From the NCBI RefSeq assembly GCF_947496855.1, contig NZ_CANMED010000001.1, positions 62,001 through 126,000 on the forward strand: DNA of 64,000 bases, given 5' to 3'. Position 1 is the stretch's first letter; the number at the start of each line of letters is the position of its first letter. Below the pieces are notes generated by a model. It saw only the letters and a list, made by a program, of their open reading frames with translations. It did not search any database and was not told the origin of the DNA. Shown in pieces: positions 43,426 to 53,606 of the stretch. The stretch comes from an uncultured Aquimarina sp. (GTDB taxonomy: Bacteria > Bacteroidota > Bacteroidia > Flavobacteriales > Flavobacteriaceae). Made by a program: the position numbers and the translations under genes.

Positions 43426-44706
43426 TTATTTTTTAAATACAGGAAGTAGTTTAGTAGATACCTCACCAAAACCGATTCTAACACCATTTTTTTTGCAATG
43501 TCCTCTTATAATCACAGTATCGTTATCTTCTATAAATTTACGACTACCACCTTCTTTAAGTTGGACTGGTTTCTCACCTCTCCAGCTTAATTCTAACATA
43601 GAACCGTAAGAATCAGGAGTGGGTCCCGAAATAGTTCCACTACCCATCATGTCTCCAGAGTTAACAGGACATCCATTTACTGTATGATGTGTTAATTGTT
43701 GCGACATATTCCAATACATATGTTTAAAATTACTTTTAGAAACGATAGTCTCTTTTGCTTTTTCTGGTTGTATGGCAACCTCCAGATTGATATCAAAACT
43801 TTTATCTCCTTTGTATTGAAGATATGGAAGTTGTTCTTTTAAAGGTTTTGGTCCAGTAACCCGATAAGGTTCTAAGGCATCGAGCGTAACTATCCAAGGT
43901 GATATGGATGAAGCAAAGTTTTTAGCAAGGAAAGGACCTAAAGGGACATATTCCCATTTCTGAATGTCTCGTGCACTCCAGTCATTAAATAATACCAACC
44001 CAAAGATATAATCCTCAGCTTCGTCTATAGGAATAGGTTCTCCAAGTTGATTAGCATCTGTAGTAATAAAAGCCATCTCTAATTCGAAGTCTACTAACCT
44101 AGAAGGTCCGAAAATTGGTTTTTCGGTACCATTGATTAATTTTTGACCTTGTGGACGATGCACTGGAATTCCTGACGGAATTATAGAGCTACTGCGTCCG
44201 TGATATCCAACTGGTATGTGTAACCAATTAGGAAGTAGAGCATTGTCAGGATCTCTAAACATGGTACCTACATTTGTTGCATGCTCAATACTACTATAAA
44301 AGTCTGTGTAATCTCCCACAGTTACGGGTAATTGCATTTCTATTTCATCCAATGTAAATAGGACTATTTTGGAATGCTCTTTATTACTTTTTAAAGCATC
44401 GTTTTCCGCATCAAAAATATCAGCAATACGATTACGTACTAATCTCCATGTTTTTTTTCCATCAGATATAAAGTCGTTAAGAGAATCTTGTAAAAATATA
44501 TCATCGGTTAATGGAATTCCATCAAAGTAACCAAGTTGATGAAGTGCTCCTAGATCAATAGCAGTATCTCCGATCCTAGTTCCGATAGTAATGACATCAT
44601 CTCTGGTAAGAAAGACCCCAAAAGGAATATTTTGAATTGGAAAATCAGTATTGGTAGGAGTTTTGATCCACGTTTTTCTATTTGGATTATTTGCAGTTAT
44701 GGGCAT
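43426..44706 (-). CDS. fahA: Fumarylacetoacetase
   Basis: A 426-residue enzyme hydrolysing fumarylacetoacetate to fumarate and acetoacetate at the end of tyrosine degradation. An N-terminal SH3-like domain (about 1-120) is followed by the FAH fold, with the DFYSSIEHATNVG catalytic region (about 132-144, including the His), VPVGYHGRSSSII-like IPVGYHGRSSSI, EMAFITTDANQLGEPI and FNDWSARDIQKWEYVPLGPF (metal-binding Asp/Glu). The length is normal. It stands alone with its own terminator; no other tyrosine catabolic gene is in view. Confidence 0.95.
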   Translation of the reverse strand: MPITANNPNRKTWIKTPTNTDFPIQNIPFGVFLTRDDVITIGTRIGDTAIDLGALHQLGYFDGIPLTDDIFLQDSLNDFISDGKKTWRLVRNRIADIFDAENDALKSNKEHSKIVLFTLDEIEMQLPVTVGDYTDFYSSIEHATNVGTMFRDPDNALLPNWLHIPVGYHGRSSSIIPSGIPVHRPQGQKLINGTEKPIFGPSRLVDFELEMAFITTDANQLGEPIPIDEAEDYIFGLVLFNDWSARDIQKWEYVPLGPFLAKNFASSISPWIVTLDALEPYRVTGPKPLKEQLPYLQYKGDKSFDINLEVAIQPEKAKETIVSKSNFKHMYWNMSQQLTHHTVNGCPVNSGDMMGSGTISGPTPDSYGSMLELSWRGEKPVQLKEGGSRKFIEDNDTVIIRGHCKKNGVRIGFGEVSTKLLPVFKK

Positions 44707-44876
44707 CGTCGTTTTTTTAATAAGTTGTTGGTACTTCTCATCATCAAATATATAATTTTAGAACGTTTTACATATTTTATTTATGTGAAAGTTAATTAAA
44801 AAATGTGATATTTCTAATTGTGAAGAAAATGTTCATATTTATTAATATTCCATCAGCTTATTTTAAGGAATGTTCC

Positions 44877-44884
44877 TATTTTTG
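44877..44884 (+). promoter_or_regulatory. -7 box TATTTTTG of glyA
   Basis: A perfect TAnnTTTG match, 26 bp before the glyA ATG. The -33 region is only T-rich. The 200 bp between glyA and fahA contain no other features. Confidence 0.5.
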
Positions 44885-44910
44885 GGCATCTATTTTATAA
44901 ATAAAAAAAC

Positions 44911-46185
44911 ATGCAACGCGACGAACAGATTTTTGATTTAATTCAGGACGAAAAAGAACGTCAGATTAATGGATTAGAATTGATCGCTTCAGAAAATTTT
45001 GTAAGTGAACAAGTAATGGAAGCAGCTGGCTCTGTATTAACAAATAAATATGCAGAGGGTTATCCTGGAAAACGTTATTATGGAGGTTGCTCTGTAGTAG
45101 ATGTGGTAGAACAAATTGCTATAGATCGTGCTAAAGAATTGTTCGGAGCAGCATATGCTAATGTACAACCTCATTCTGGATCTCAAGCGAATACTGCGGT
45201 GTATCACGCGTGTTTGAAACCAGGAGATAAAATATTAGGTTTTGACCTTTCTCACGGAGGACATCTTACTCATGGTTCTCCAGTAAACTTTTCAGGTAAA
45301 TTATACAATCCCGTTTTTTATGGGGTAGAGAAGGAGACTGGGAGATTGAATTATGATAAAATTCAGGAAATTGCTACTGCAGAAAAACCGCATTTAATTA
45401 TTGCTGGAGCTTCTGCATATTCTAGAGAGATTGATTACAAAAGATTTAGAGAGATTGCAGATAGTGTAGGGGCGATTCTTTTAGCAGATATTGCACATCC
45501 AGCAGGTATGATTGCAAAAGGAGTTATTGCAGATCCTATTCCTCATTGTCATGTTGTGACGACTACGACGCATAAAACATTAAGAGGACCAAGAGGAGGA
45601 CTCATCTTAATGGGTAAAGATTTTGAAAATCCTTTTGGTATTACGCTAAAGAGTGGAAAGAAGCGAATGATGTCTTCTTTAATGGACAGCGCTGTTTTTC
45701 CTGGAAACCAAGGAGGTCCATTAGAACATATCATTGCAGCAAAAGCAATTGCTTTTGGTGAGGCGTTGACAGATGAGTTTTTGCATTATATCATACAAGT
45801 AAAGAAAAATGCAGCAACAATGGCGGAAGCTTTTGTACAAAAAAGGTATGAAGTTATTTCTGCAGGTACTGATAATCATATGATGCTGATTGATTTACGT
45901 AATAAAGAAGTTACTGGTAAACAAGCAGAAGAAGCACTTGGCGTTGCCGAAATTACGGTAAATAAAAATATGGTGCCCTTTGATGATAAATCACCATTTG
46001 TAACCTCTGGTATCCGTATTGGTGTTGCAGCTGTAACAACACGTGGATTAAAAGAAAATGATATGCTCGAAATTGTAGAGCTTATTGATAGAGTAATCAA
46101 TAACATAGAAAACGAAGAGGAATTACATAATATCGCTAATGATGTTAACACAATGATGGCGGATAAGCCATTATTTGTAATATAA
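44911..46185 (+). CDS. glyA: Serine hydroxymethyltransferase
   Basis: A 424-residue PLP enzyme that interconverts serine and glycine, feeding one-carbon units to tetrahydrofolate. Motifs: LIASENFVS near 24, [15 protein letters not shown], the [11 protein letters not shown] segment, and the PLP lysine Lys222 in [14 protein letters not shown]. The length is standard. It is preceded by a -7 box and followed by a strong terminator, so it is probably a single-gene transcript. Confidence 0.97.
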   Translation: MQRDEQIFDLIQDEKERQINGLELIASENFVSEQVMEAAGSVLTNKYAEGYPGKRYYGGCSVVDVVEQIAIDRAKELFGAAYANVQPHSGSQANTAVYHACLKPGDKILGFDLSHGGHLTHGSPVNFSGKLYNPVFYGVEKETGRLNYDKIQEIATAEKPHLIIAGASAYSREIDYKRFREIADSVGAILLADIAHPAGMIAKGVIADPIPHCHVVTTTTHKTLRGPRGGLILMGKDFENPFGITLKSGKKRMMSSLMDSAVFPGNQGGPLEHIIAAKAIAFGEALTDEFLHYIIQVKKNAATMAEAFVQKRYEVISAGTDNHMMLIDLRNKEVTGKQAEEALGVAEITVNKNMVPFDDKSPFVTSGIRIGVAAVTTRGLKENDMLEIVELIDRVINNIENEEELHNIANDVNTMMADKPLFVI

Positions 46186-46208
46186 ACGATTTTGATACAT
46201 TTAATTGT

Positions 46209-46240
46209 AAATGCGTAGCTTTTAGCTACGCATTTTTCTT
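46209..46240 (+). terminator. glyA terminator
   Basis: AAATGCGTAGCT (46209-46220) pairs with AGCTACGCATTT (46224-46235) around a TTT loop and runs into a T-rich tract. It lies 24 bp after the glyA stop: a textbook intrinsic terminator. Confidence 0.85.
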
Positions 46241-46688
46241 TTCTAAGAATATTTACAGATGTATTCTAAAATTGAAGAAATTTATTCTCATCAATTATCT
46301 AGTTTAATTTTTTAAATCAAATACAATAATTTTAATTAAAACTTCAAGTTTTTTATAATCAGTAGGTTGTGTATGGATGAAATCGTAATACTTGTTTCTA
46401 AAGTAATACCGAAATTACTCGATCATTGATTATATAATTTTAGTAGTTGAATAAAAATAGCTTTACTAAGTAAAGAACAAGCCTACGAGCAGAGTACTTT
46501 TACCCTGTTTTTTCATAAGTAGTTAAAAATAGAGAAGGAGCACATTTTGGTATAAAGATAGGTAGTGAAAGTATTCTTAAATTTTAAGCTATCGAACAGA
46601 TCCCTAATACTTATTTTGTAATTTCAGAACCGCTTCTCTTCAGTAGCGTATTTTGTTCAACTAATAAAACCAAAAACAACTCACACAA
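46241..46688. other. Intergenic stretch without recognisable features
   Basis: About 450 bp of AT-rich sequence between the glyA terminator and the sortilin-type gene. I see no ORF longer than about 20 codons with convincing composition, no RNA gene and no strong repeat. It probably contains the promoter of the gene at 46689. Confidence 0.5.
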
Positions 46689-49600
46689 ATGAATCTTTTT
46701 TTCAAATTCATTATGCTTTTTGTAGTGACATTTAGCATAACTTTCAATGTACATTCTCAAGAAAAACCTAAAGAGAAATCCAAAAATCCATTTAGTGGAT
46801 TAGCATTTAGAAATATTGGCCCAGCAATGACTTCAGGAAGAATAGCAGATATAGCTATTCATCCCGAAAATGAAAACATATGGTATGTCGCTGTAGGATC
46901 AGGAGGTGTCTGGAAGACTTCTAACTCAGGAACAACTTGGACTCCCTTATTTGATAAACAAAAGGTATACTCTATAGGTTGTGTTACTATTGATGCTAAT
47001 AATCCTCATACAATCTGGGTTGGTACCGGAGAAAATGTTGGTGGACGTCACGTAGGTTTTGGTGACGGGATTTATGTAAGTCATAATGATGGTAAAACTT
47101 GGAAAAACGTGGGGTTAGAAAACTCAGAGCATATTTCTAAAATTATTATTCATCCTGGAAATTCTGATGTGATATGGGTCGCTTCTCAGGGGCCTCTTTG
47201 GAGTAAGGGTGGTGATCGAGGTGTTTTTAAAACTATTGATGGTGGAAAAACTTGGAAGCGTACACTTGGAGATCAAGAATGGGTTGGTGCTACTGATATG
47301 CTCATGGATCCAAATAATCCAGATATTTTGTATGCTGCAACTTGGCAAAGACATAGAACAGTTGCTGGTTATTTAGGAGGTGGTCCTGGATCAGGACTTC
47401 ATAAAAGTACTGATGGAGGAGAAACTTGGCAACCACTAAAGAATGGAATTCCTAAATCAAATCTTGGTAAAATAGGATTAGCAATGTCTCCATTTAATGC
47501 TGAAGTTATTTATGCTGCTATCGAATTAGATAGAAGAAAAGGAGGGGTGTATATGTCAAGAAATGGAGGTGCTAATTGGACTAAACAATCAGATGCTGTT
47601 TCGGGAGGTACTGGACCCCATTATTACCAAGAATTAATTGCATCTCCTCATCAGGAAGGAACACTTTTTATGATGAATAATAGTGCTTTGATTTCAACAG
47701 ATCACGGAAAAACATTCACAAACATGCCTAGGTCTAATCAGCATAGCGATAGCCATGCATTGGTTTTTAAAAAATCTGATCCTAATTATTTACTAATCGG
47801 AACTGATGGTGGTTTATATGAAAGTTTTGATAATACCATAAGTTGGAAATATGTTAGAAACTTACCGATTACTCAATATTTTAAAATAGCAGTGGATGAT
47901 GCCTTACCTTTTTATAATGTGTATGGCGGTACTCAGGATAATGGCTCCCATGGAGGTCCCTCTAGAACGATTATTTCTAATGGTATCGCAAGTGCAGATT
48001 GGTGGAAAACATTAGGTGCAGATGGAGCGCAAACCGCTACAGAACCTGGAAATCCAAATATTACATATGGAGAGTTTCAACAAGGTGCTTTATGGAGAAT
48101 AGATAGTAAGACAAGAGAGACTGTCTTTATTCAACCTCAAGCAAGAGAAGGAGATTCATTTGAACGTTTTAATTGGGATGCTCCGATTGTAGTAAGTACA
48201 CATAACCCGAAAAAACTTTATTTTGCTTCTCAACGTGTCTGGAAATCAGAAAATAGGGGAGATGGATGGGAACCTATATCCAAAGATTTAACACTTAATC
48301 AAGAACGCGTAACTTTCCCGTATTATGACAAACCACAGAGTTGGGATAATGCCTGGGATGTTTATGCAATGTCTAATTATAATACAATTACTTCATTAGC
48401 AGAATCTCCAAAACAAGAAGGGTTGTTGTATGCAGGTACAGATGATGGTTTAATTCAGGTAACCGAAGATGGAGGTAATTCTTGGAGAAAAATTACGTTG
48501 AATACAATTAAAGGATTACCTACTACTCCTTTTGTGAATGATGTACGTGCAGATCTTTTTGATGCTAATGTAGTTTATGCTGCGTTAGATAATCATAAGT
48601 ATGGTGACTACAAACCTTATATTATAAAAAGTAGTGATAAAGGAAAGACTTGGACATTAATTAATGGAGACTTGCCAAAAAAACTATTGATCTGGCGATT
48701 AGTGCAGGATCACGTTAAGAAAGACTTATTGTTTGCTGCCACTGAGTTTGGAGTATACTTTACTGCTAATGGCGGTGTAAACTGGACTAAATTAGAAGGA
48801 GGAATGCCAACAATTCCAATTAGAGATATTACGATCCAAAGACGTGAAAACGATTTGGTAGCAGGTTCTTTTGGTAGAGGAATATTCATTTTGGATGATA
48901 TTACACCTTTACGTAATTTTAATAAAAATATGAATACTACAGAAGCTACTTTATTTCCTGTTAAAAAAGTAGATTGGTATCGACAAGCAAATAGAGTTGG
49001 TAGTCAAGGTGATGCCGAATGGGTTGCAAAAAATCCAGCGTTTGGTGCTAATTTCACGTATTATATGCCTGCCAAAATCAAATCTAAAAAAGAGATAAGA
49101 AAAGAAAAAGAAAAAAAGGGAGATGCTAAATTTCCTGGATGGAAAACTCTTGAAGATGAAGAAAGGCAAGATGGTCCTTTGTTACAATTAATTATCAAAG
49201 ATGAAAATGGGAAGATAGTAAATACTGTAAAAGGCACGAACAAAAAAGGTTTTAACCGTGTTAACTGGAATTTAACCTATCCACGTAAAAGTGGAGAACG
49301 TTTAAGGGCTCCACGAAATACTCGTGGTGGATTTCGTAGAGGAGGAATCATGGTTACACCGGGAAATTATACCGTGACATTATTAAAACGAATTGATGGT
49401 ATTACTACAGTATTGCAAGGCCCAGAATCGTTTAATGTAACTCCTTTATTTGAAGGGTCTTTACCTAGACAACCATATGAAGAAATGGATAAATTTAGAG
49501 AAGCTACCTTTGCGTTCCAACAAGACTTAACAGCTACTAATATTTCTTTATCAAGGAGTCAACAAACTGTTGATGCGATGTTACGAGCTTTCAATAAATC

Positions 49601-49937
49601 AACCGCTTCATCTGATGATTTGTATAAGCGACTTAATGAAACTAAAATAGCTTTATTAGACATTGACAAAGAACTTAACGGAGATAAAGTAAAGGATCAA
49701 ATTGGGGAAAGATCTAATCCTACAGCTAGTAATGGCAGTTCGTTAGGAAGGTTTTTAGGTAATACATATGGTCCAACAGAGGAGCATAAGACTTTCTTGA
49801 AAACGGTGCAAAGCCAGCTAAAGAAAGTGAAAGCTAAATTACAGCCCATTGTGGATTCTACATTACCAACGCTGGAAAATGAGCTTAAAAGTGCTGGAGC
49901 ACCTTGGATAGAAGGACAGGGGTTAATTAGAAATTAA
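46689..49937 (+). CDS. Secreted sortilin/VPS10-type beta-propeller protein
   Basis: A 1082-residue protein with a signal peptide (about 1-24) and ten or so BNR/Asp-box repeats (S-x-D-x-G-x-T-W), for example SHNDGKTWKNV, TIDGGKTWKR, STDGGETWQPL and SSDKGKTWTLI. These form two stacked beta-propellers (to about residue 740), as in VPS10/sortilin-like and xyloglucanase-type proteins. The C-terminal part (about 750-1082) is charged with helical segments, and no T9SS sorting motif is seen at the end. Glycosidase activity is possible but no catalytic Asp pair can be assigned. No operon partner. Confidence 0.8.
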   Translation: MNLFFKFIMLFVVTFSITFNVHSQEKPKEKSKNPFSGLAFRNIGPAMTSGRIADIAIHPENENIWYVAVGSGGVWKTSNSGTTWTPLFDKQKVYSIGCVTIDANNPHTIWVGTGENVGGRHVGFGDGIYVSHNDGKTWKNVGLENSEHISKIIIHPGNSDVIWVASQGPLWSKGGDRGVFKTIDGGKTWKRTLGDQEWVGATDMLMDPNNPDILYAATWQRHRTVAGYLGGGPGSGLHKSTDGGETWQPLKNGIPKSNLGKIGLAMSPFNAEVIYAAIELDRRKGGVYMSRNGGANWTKQSDAVSGGTGPHYYQELIASPHQEGTLFMMNNSALISTDHGKTFTNMPRSNQHSDSHALVFKKSDPNYLLIGTDGGLYESFDNTISWKYVRNLPITQYFKIAVDDALPFYNVYGGTQDNGSHGGPSRTIISNGIASADWWKTLGADGAQTATEPGNPNITYGEFQQGALWRIDSKTRETVFIQPQAREGDSFERFNWDAPIVVSTHNPKKLYFASQRVWKSENRGDGWEPISKDLTLNQERVTFPYYDKPQSWDNAWDVYAMSNYNTITSLAESPKQEGLLYAGTDDGLIQVTEDGGNSWRKITLNTIKGLPTTPFVNDVRADLFDANVVYAALDNHKYGDYKPYIIKSSDKGKTWTLINGDLPKKLLIWRLVQDHVKKDLLFAATEFGVYFTANGGVNWTKLEGGMPTIPIRDITIQRRENDLVAGSFGRGIFILDDITPLRNFNKNMNTTEATLFPVKKVDWYRQANRVGSQGDAEWVAKNPAFGANFTYYMPAKIKSKKEIRKEKEKKGDAKFPGWKTLEDEERQDGPLLQLIIKDENGKIVNTVKGTNKKGFNRVNWNLTYPRKSGERLRAPRNTRGGFRRGGIMVTPGNYTVTLLKRIDGITTVLQGPESFNVTPLFEGSLPRQPYEEMDKFREATFAFQQDLTATNISLSRSQQTVDAMLRAFNKSTASSDDLYKRLNETKIALLDIDKELNGDKVKDQIGERSNPTASNGSSLGRFLGNTYGPTEEHKTFLKTVQSQLKKVKAKLQPIVDSTLPTLENELKSAGAPWIEGQGLIRN

Positions 49938-50001
49938 GCAATGGCTATGAACATTTTAAGAACTTAAACTTGTTTTTTTATATCAGCAGTTGAATCTTTA
50001 A

Positions 50002-50047
50002 AATATAAACATCCTCTTTATTTTTTAATTTAGGGGATGTTTATATT
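50002..50047. terminator. Hairpin downstream of the sortilin-type gene
   Basis: AATATAAACATCC (50002-50014) pairs perfectly with GGATGTTTATATT (50035-50047) around a 20-base AT-rich loop. It lies 64 bp after the stop codon at 49937. There is no clear T-run, so termination is likely but not certain. Confidence 0.5.
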
Positions 50048-50168
50048 AACCTGAGTTTCATATAAAGATAGAATGATAGGAATCAAGGAAAATTGGTCAT
50101 TTATAAATGGCTTGGGAAAAGGAAAAACAGAAAAAGGTTAAAGAGTTAAGTTGTTGCTAATAAAGTGT

Positions 50169-51806
50169 TTACATTTTTCTATCAGAAACTGAGGTATTTT
50201 CCAAAACTCTTTTTAAATCTAAATCTTGGAAATCAAAACTGAAATCAATAAAACGAGAAATCCCTTTCATTTTAATATTTTGAGCTTTGCCGTTTTCATC
50301 TAGGGAAAAAATGGCAAAGGCATCCGCTTTCATATCTTGATATTCCCATTTTATCGCAAAAGTATTGCCGTTATAAAATGCCATTTTGCCATTTAACCTT
50401 GGTGACTTTTCTGATTTAAACCATAAATCTCCATTTTTCTCTAGTACTTCAACTTTTCCAAACCAATTATCTTGGTATATTCCTAAGTAATTATCTCTGT
50501 TGATTTTTACATTTTTATTCGCTTGAACTTCAGTCCAAACTTTTTCTGAATCAGGATCGCCCATTTTTCCGCGTTGTTGCTGCAGTCTCTTTGTCATTTC
50601 TAGCCAATTGATGCCTGTTTCTAATTTTAAAAATTCTTCTAGCAGTGTAAAGCCTATCAAACCATCAAGGAGACTAGCTCCTTCTGAATTATTCATGACA
50701 ACTATGCCGAGACTCAATTCTGGAATCAAAGTAACCTCTGAAGACATTCCGGCGATTAAGCCGGAATGATCAACTTTGAAAAATCCATTTACATCTGATA
50801 AAAACCAGCCTAATCCATATCCTGAAAAGTGAGATTTAAAAGGTAACATCGGATCCGACAGCTTATTTATGGGCGTGTGTACGCGCCACATTTCCTGATG
50901 CTGTTGTTCTGAAAATAAAGTTTTATCCATATTAGCACCATACCTCCCCTTATTTAATTGTGCTAACATCCATTTACACATATCATTAGCACTAGACCAT
51001 ATTCCACCTGCTGCACCGTTCATTTTTTGCTTTACGCTTCCACTCAAATCTGTTTTAGATTTCTCAATTGCTTTTAATGCGGTACCGTCAAAGTAATGTG
51101 CCACGGCAACAGTATCATTCTGTAAGGCATCCTCATAACTGGCATAAGAATGATTCATTTTTAAAGGTTTAAGAATCTCTTCATCGACAAATGTTTCCCA
51201 AGATTTCCCGCTTACTCGAGCAGTAATTTCTCCTGCGATTAAGTATAACAAATTATCATAATCAAACTTTGTCCTAAAGGCAGTAGATGGTACAAAGTGT
51301 TGAAAAGCGGTAAGTACATCATTAATTGTAAAATTTGAATCGTCTGGAAAAATCATAAGGTCGCCAGCGCCGAGGCCTAAACCACTGCGATGGGTTAGAA
51401 GATCTTGAATGGTAAAGTTGTTTGTGACATAATCATTGTACATTTTAAATTCGGGTATGTGACGGATGACTTTATCCTCCCAATTAATTTTTCCTTGCTC
51501 AACCAATATCGTTAGTGCAGCAGACGTAAATGCTTTAGAATTAGAGGCAATGCCAAATGGGGTGTCGGCAGTTACCTTTTCATTTAAATCTACGGAGTTT
51601 ACACCATAGCCTTTTACGTGTAAAATTTTCCCGTCTTTGACGACACCTATTGCAAAACCAACAGTATTATCCACGGTATTGACTGCTACAGTAACTAAAC
51701 TGTCAATTTGTTTTGCAGTTATTTGGGCAGTTCCCTTTACTGATGGTAGTAACATCGTCAGCATTACCAAAAGGATGATTTTAAAGTAATTAGTTCTAAT
51801 TTTCAT
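50169..51806 (-). CDS. Secreted serine hydrolase (class C beta-lactamase/esterase family)
   Basis: A 545-residue exported protein. The ATG at 51806 gives a signal peptide (MKIRTNYFKIILLVMLTMLL...); the frame is open nine codons further up. The active site has Ser88-x-x-Lys91 (SNSK), the Tyr-x-Asn motif YDN (in FDYDNLLYL), and HSG in VDHSGLIAGM in place of KTG. After about 400 residues a C-terminal DUF3471-like domain follows. Such enzymes are D-aminopeptidase-, esterase- or beta-lactamase-related; this one is probably not an antibiotic-resistance determinant. The substrate is unknown. Confidence 0.88.
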   Translation of the reverse strand: MKIRTNYFKIILLVMLTMLLPSVKGTAQITAKQIDSLVTVAVNTVDNTVGFAIGVVKDGKILHVKGYGVNSVDLNEKVTADTPFGIASNSKAFTSAALTILVEQGKINWEDKVIRHIPEFKMYNDYVTNNFTIQDLLTHRSGLGLGAGDLMIFPDDSNFTINDVLTAFQHFVPSTAFRTKFDYDNLLYLIAGEITARVSGKSWETFVDEEILKPLKMNHSYASYEDALQNDTVAVAHYFDGTALKAIEKSKTDLSGSVKQKMNGAAGGIWSSANDMCKWMLAQLNKGRYGANMDKTLFSEQQHQEMWRVHTPINKLSDPMLPFKSHFSGYGLGWFLSDVNGFFKVDHSGLIAGMSSEVTLIPELSLGIVVMNNSEGASLLDGLIGFTLLEEFLKLETGINWLEMTKRLQQQRGKMGDPDSEKVWTEVQANKNVKINRDNYLGIYQDNWFGKVEVLEKNGDLWFKSEKSPRLNGKMAFYNGNTFAIKWEYQDMKADAFAIFSLDENGKAQNIKMKGISRFIDFSFDFQDLDLKRVLENTSVSDRKM

Positions 51807-52282
51807 TTTAGTATTTCGCTCTGTATATTTCATAACAAATTGTTTTTCATATTATTAAATATTTTATAAAGTATAGGTATATGACTATCACAAACCTGAA
51901 GAGGTTACAGTTTTACGATATACTTTTAAAAACTTTCATAAATTCAATAGTAGTGGTGGACATTTAGGACATATCGAAAAACGTATTCTAAAAAAGTAAT
52001 GCAAACAGGCCTTTTTGCTTGGTTGGAATGTAGAATAGACTAGTTATACCTGTTTACCTGAGTGTGCCGCCATAAAAGATAACAACGGTAACCCTTGCAC
52101 AAGCCTCTAAAAAATGAAAATTGATTAAAAAACCAATGTTCTAAGCTCTTCTTTTTGGTACTAATATTGTAATATCTTAAGTAAATACATATGCTCTAAA
52201 CAGCTTATTTGATGGTTTAGAATGGGTTTTAATCAAAAAACAAAGGTAAAACATACTTTAGTTTGACTTACTGGAGTTTTCT
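51807..52282. other. Intergenic stretch before the transposase relic
   Basis: About 475 bp between the serine hydrolase and the IS relic. I see no coding frame of credible composition and no clear inverted repeat that would mark an IS end. Confidence 0.4.
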
Positions 52283-52945
52283 TTATGATTTCAAGTATTT
52301 CTTCAGGTTATAAGCAATAGCGGCCATAAGCATACACTTATTTGCATTTCGGATTCCTAATGTATTGACTTTTCGTAAAGCCATAAATTTTTTTAAAGTA
52401 CTGAATGCTGGTTCTACGGTACTTTGTCTTTCATATAGCGTCCTTGTTTACTGTTTACTCTAGCGATGTTTCGCTAATACTCCTTTCTATAATACGTAAC
52501 ATTAAACTTCTTTTCCTGAGCAGGTTTACCTAAAGAACTACTGCGTAATGGACAGTCTATATAGATCTTCTTAGAAGCCTATTATTCTTTCTTTTCCGTA
52601 TTGCTTTTCTTCTCTATAAAAACTTTGGTAAAAGGAATGATCTTGCTTTGTCCTCTTTGGCTTTTCGTAGTGGTTCTTCTTTATCCCTAACACTGATATG
52701 ACGGATTTTGCGTAAATGATCTTCGAGTTCCTCTGCGGGAACCTTTAACTCTAGACTATCCATCGAAGCATTGGCCTTCACAGGAGCGGAATTGATAGCC
52801 TGCGTATGACCACTTTCTCCATAATAACATTTTGTAACAGAACGTAGAAAATCTAATTCCAAACATTCTTTTGAACGACGATAAAAATTATGTTGAGCAA
52901 CTCGATCACTTAATCGAAAACTAGTGAAGAGCTTTTCTTGATATT
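52283..52945 (-). pseudogene. IS1182-like transposase relic with internal deletion
   Basis: Minus-strand pieces of one transposase. The N-terminal piece YQEKLFTSFRLSDRVAQHNF lies at 52943-52884 and continues in frame into the ORF ending at 52614. Within it YYGESGHTQ jumps to AINSAPVKANASMDSLE, whereas family members I recall have some 110 or more residues between these segments, so an internal in-frame deletion is likely. The C-terminal piece, RQSTVEPAFSTLKKFMALRK onward to KYLKS, occupies about 52438-52283 and is separated by stops and frame changes. The element is certainly inactive. Terminal inverted repeats were not found. Confidence 0.85.
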
Positions 52946-53094
52946 ACTTCTTGCCTTGTTTATTATGATAATTAACATTTTTTCTTAACTTATGTAACAG
53001 GCACAATGGCTATAAATAATTACTTGTTCTAACCTACTTTGGAAATTCTTGTGGAATTTTCAAATTGGTGTATTCTTGTAAAGTTAAGTACTAA

Positions 53095-53409
53095 AATACA
53101 CAACTACTTATATCCGAACCGTTAGCAATATTAGAGAAATTGGATGAAGGTGGTGTACCTCACATATCCATGTTTAAAGTAAAGAATTATTGTACTGGTG
53201 ATATAGTTAGTTTTATGACCAAAGAACCAACACGTTATTTTAGTAGTGCTACAAAGCATTCAGGATTATTATATATATCTAAGGCTAATTATGATTTACT
53301 TTTTCAGGAAATACCAAAACTCGAAAAGTTTTATCACATTCTATATCAAAAGTTCATTTTTTCAAAAAATGGGATGGTTATTACTTTTACACGATTTGTC
53401 ATCTGTTGA
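53095..53409 (+). pseudogene. Crp/Fnr-family regulator fragment
   Basis: A 104-codon frame without an ATG start (possible TTG at 53140). Its middle, CTGDIVSFMTKEPTRYF followed by LLYISKANYDLLFQEIPKLEKF, matches the second half of the cNMP-like sensor domain of Crp/Fnr-type regulators of Bacteroidota. The N-terminal half of the sensor domain and the whole DNA-binding helix-turn-helix are missing, and the frame ends in unrelated-looking sequence. It lies beside an IS relic, so it is probably a decayed gene. Not to be confused with the intact Crp/Fnr at 41506. Confidence 0.7.
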
Positions 53410-53606
53410 TTTTCAGCATGAATTAGTTATTTGAATTTATGAAAATTATTTATTTTGATTAAAAACTTAGTTTTGCAACAGGTTCACAGTATACGACTAA
53501 TTGTTAATTGGCTAAGTGAATTCTTAGGATTTTATTACCTTTAATCGAATGTTAGGACAAGACATTTAAGAAGTTTAAAAGTTGCAATTGTCAGTCAATA
53601 AGAAAA

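Noticed and set aside
50169..51806. Antibiotic-resistance beta-lactamase
   Set aside because: The family has SxxK and YxN motifs but the HSG and the added C-terminal domain point to an esterase or aminopeptidase-type serine hydrolase.
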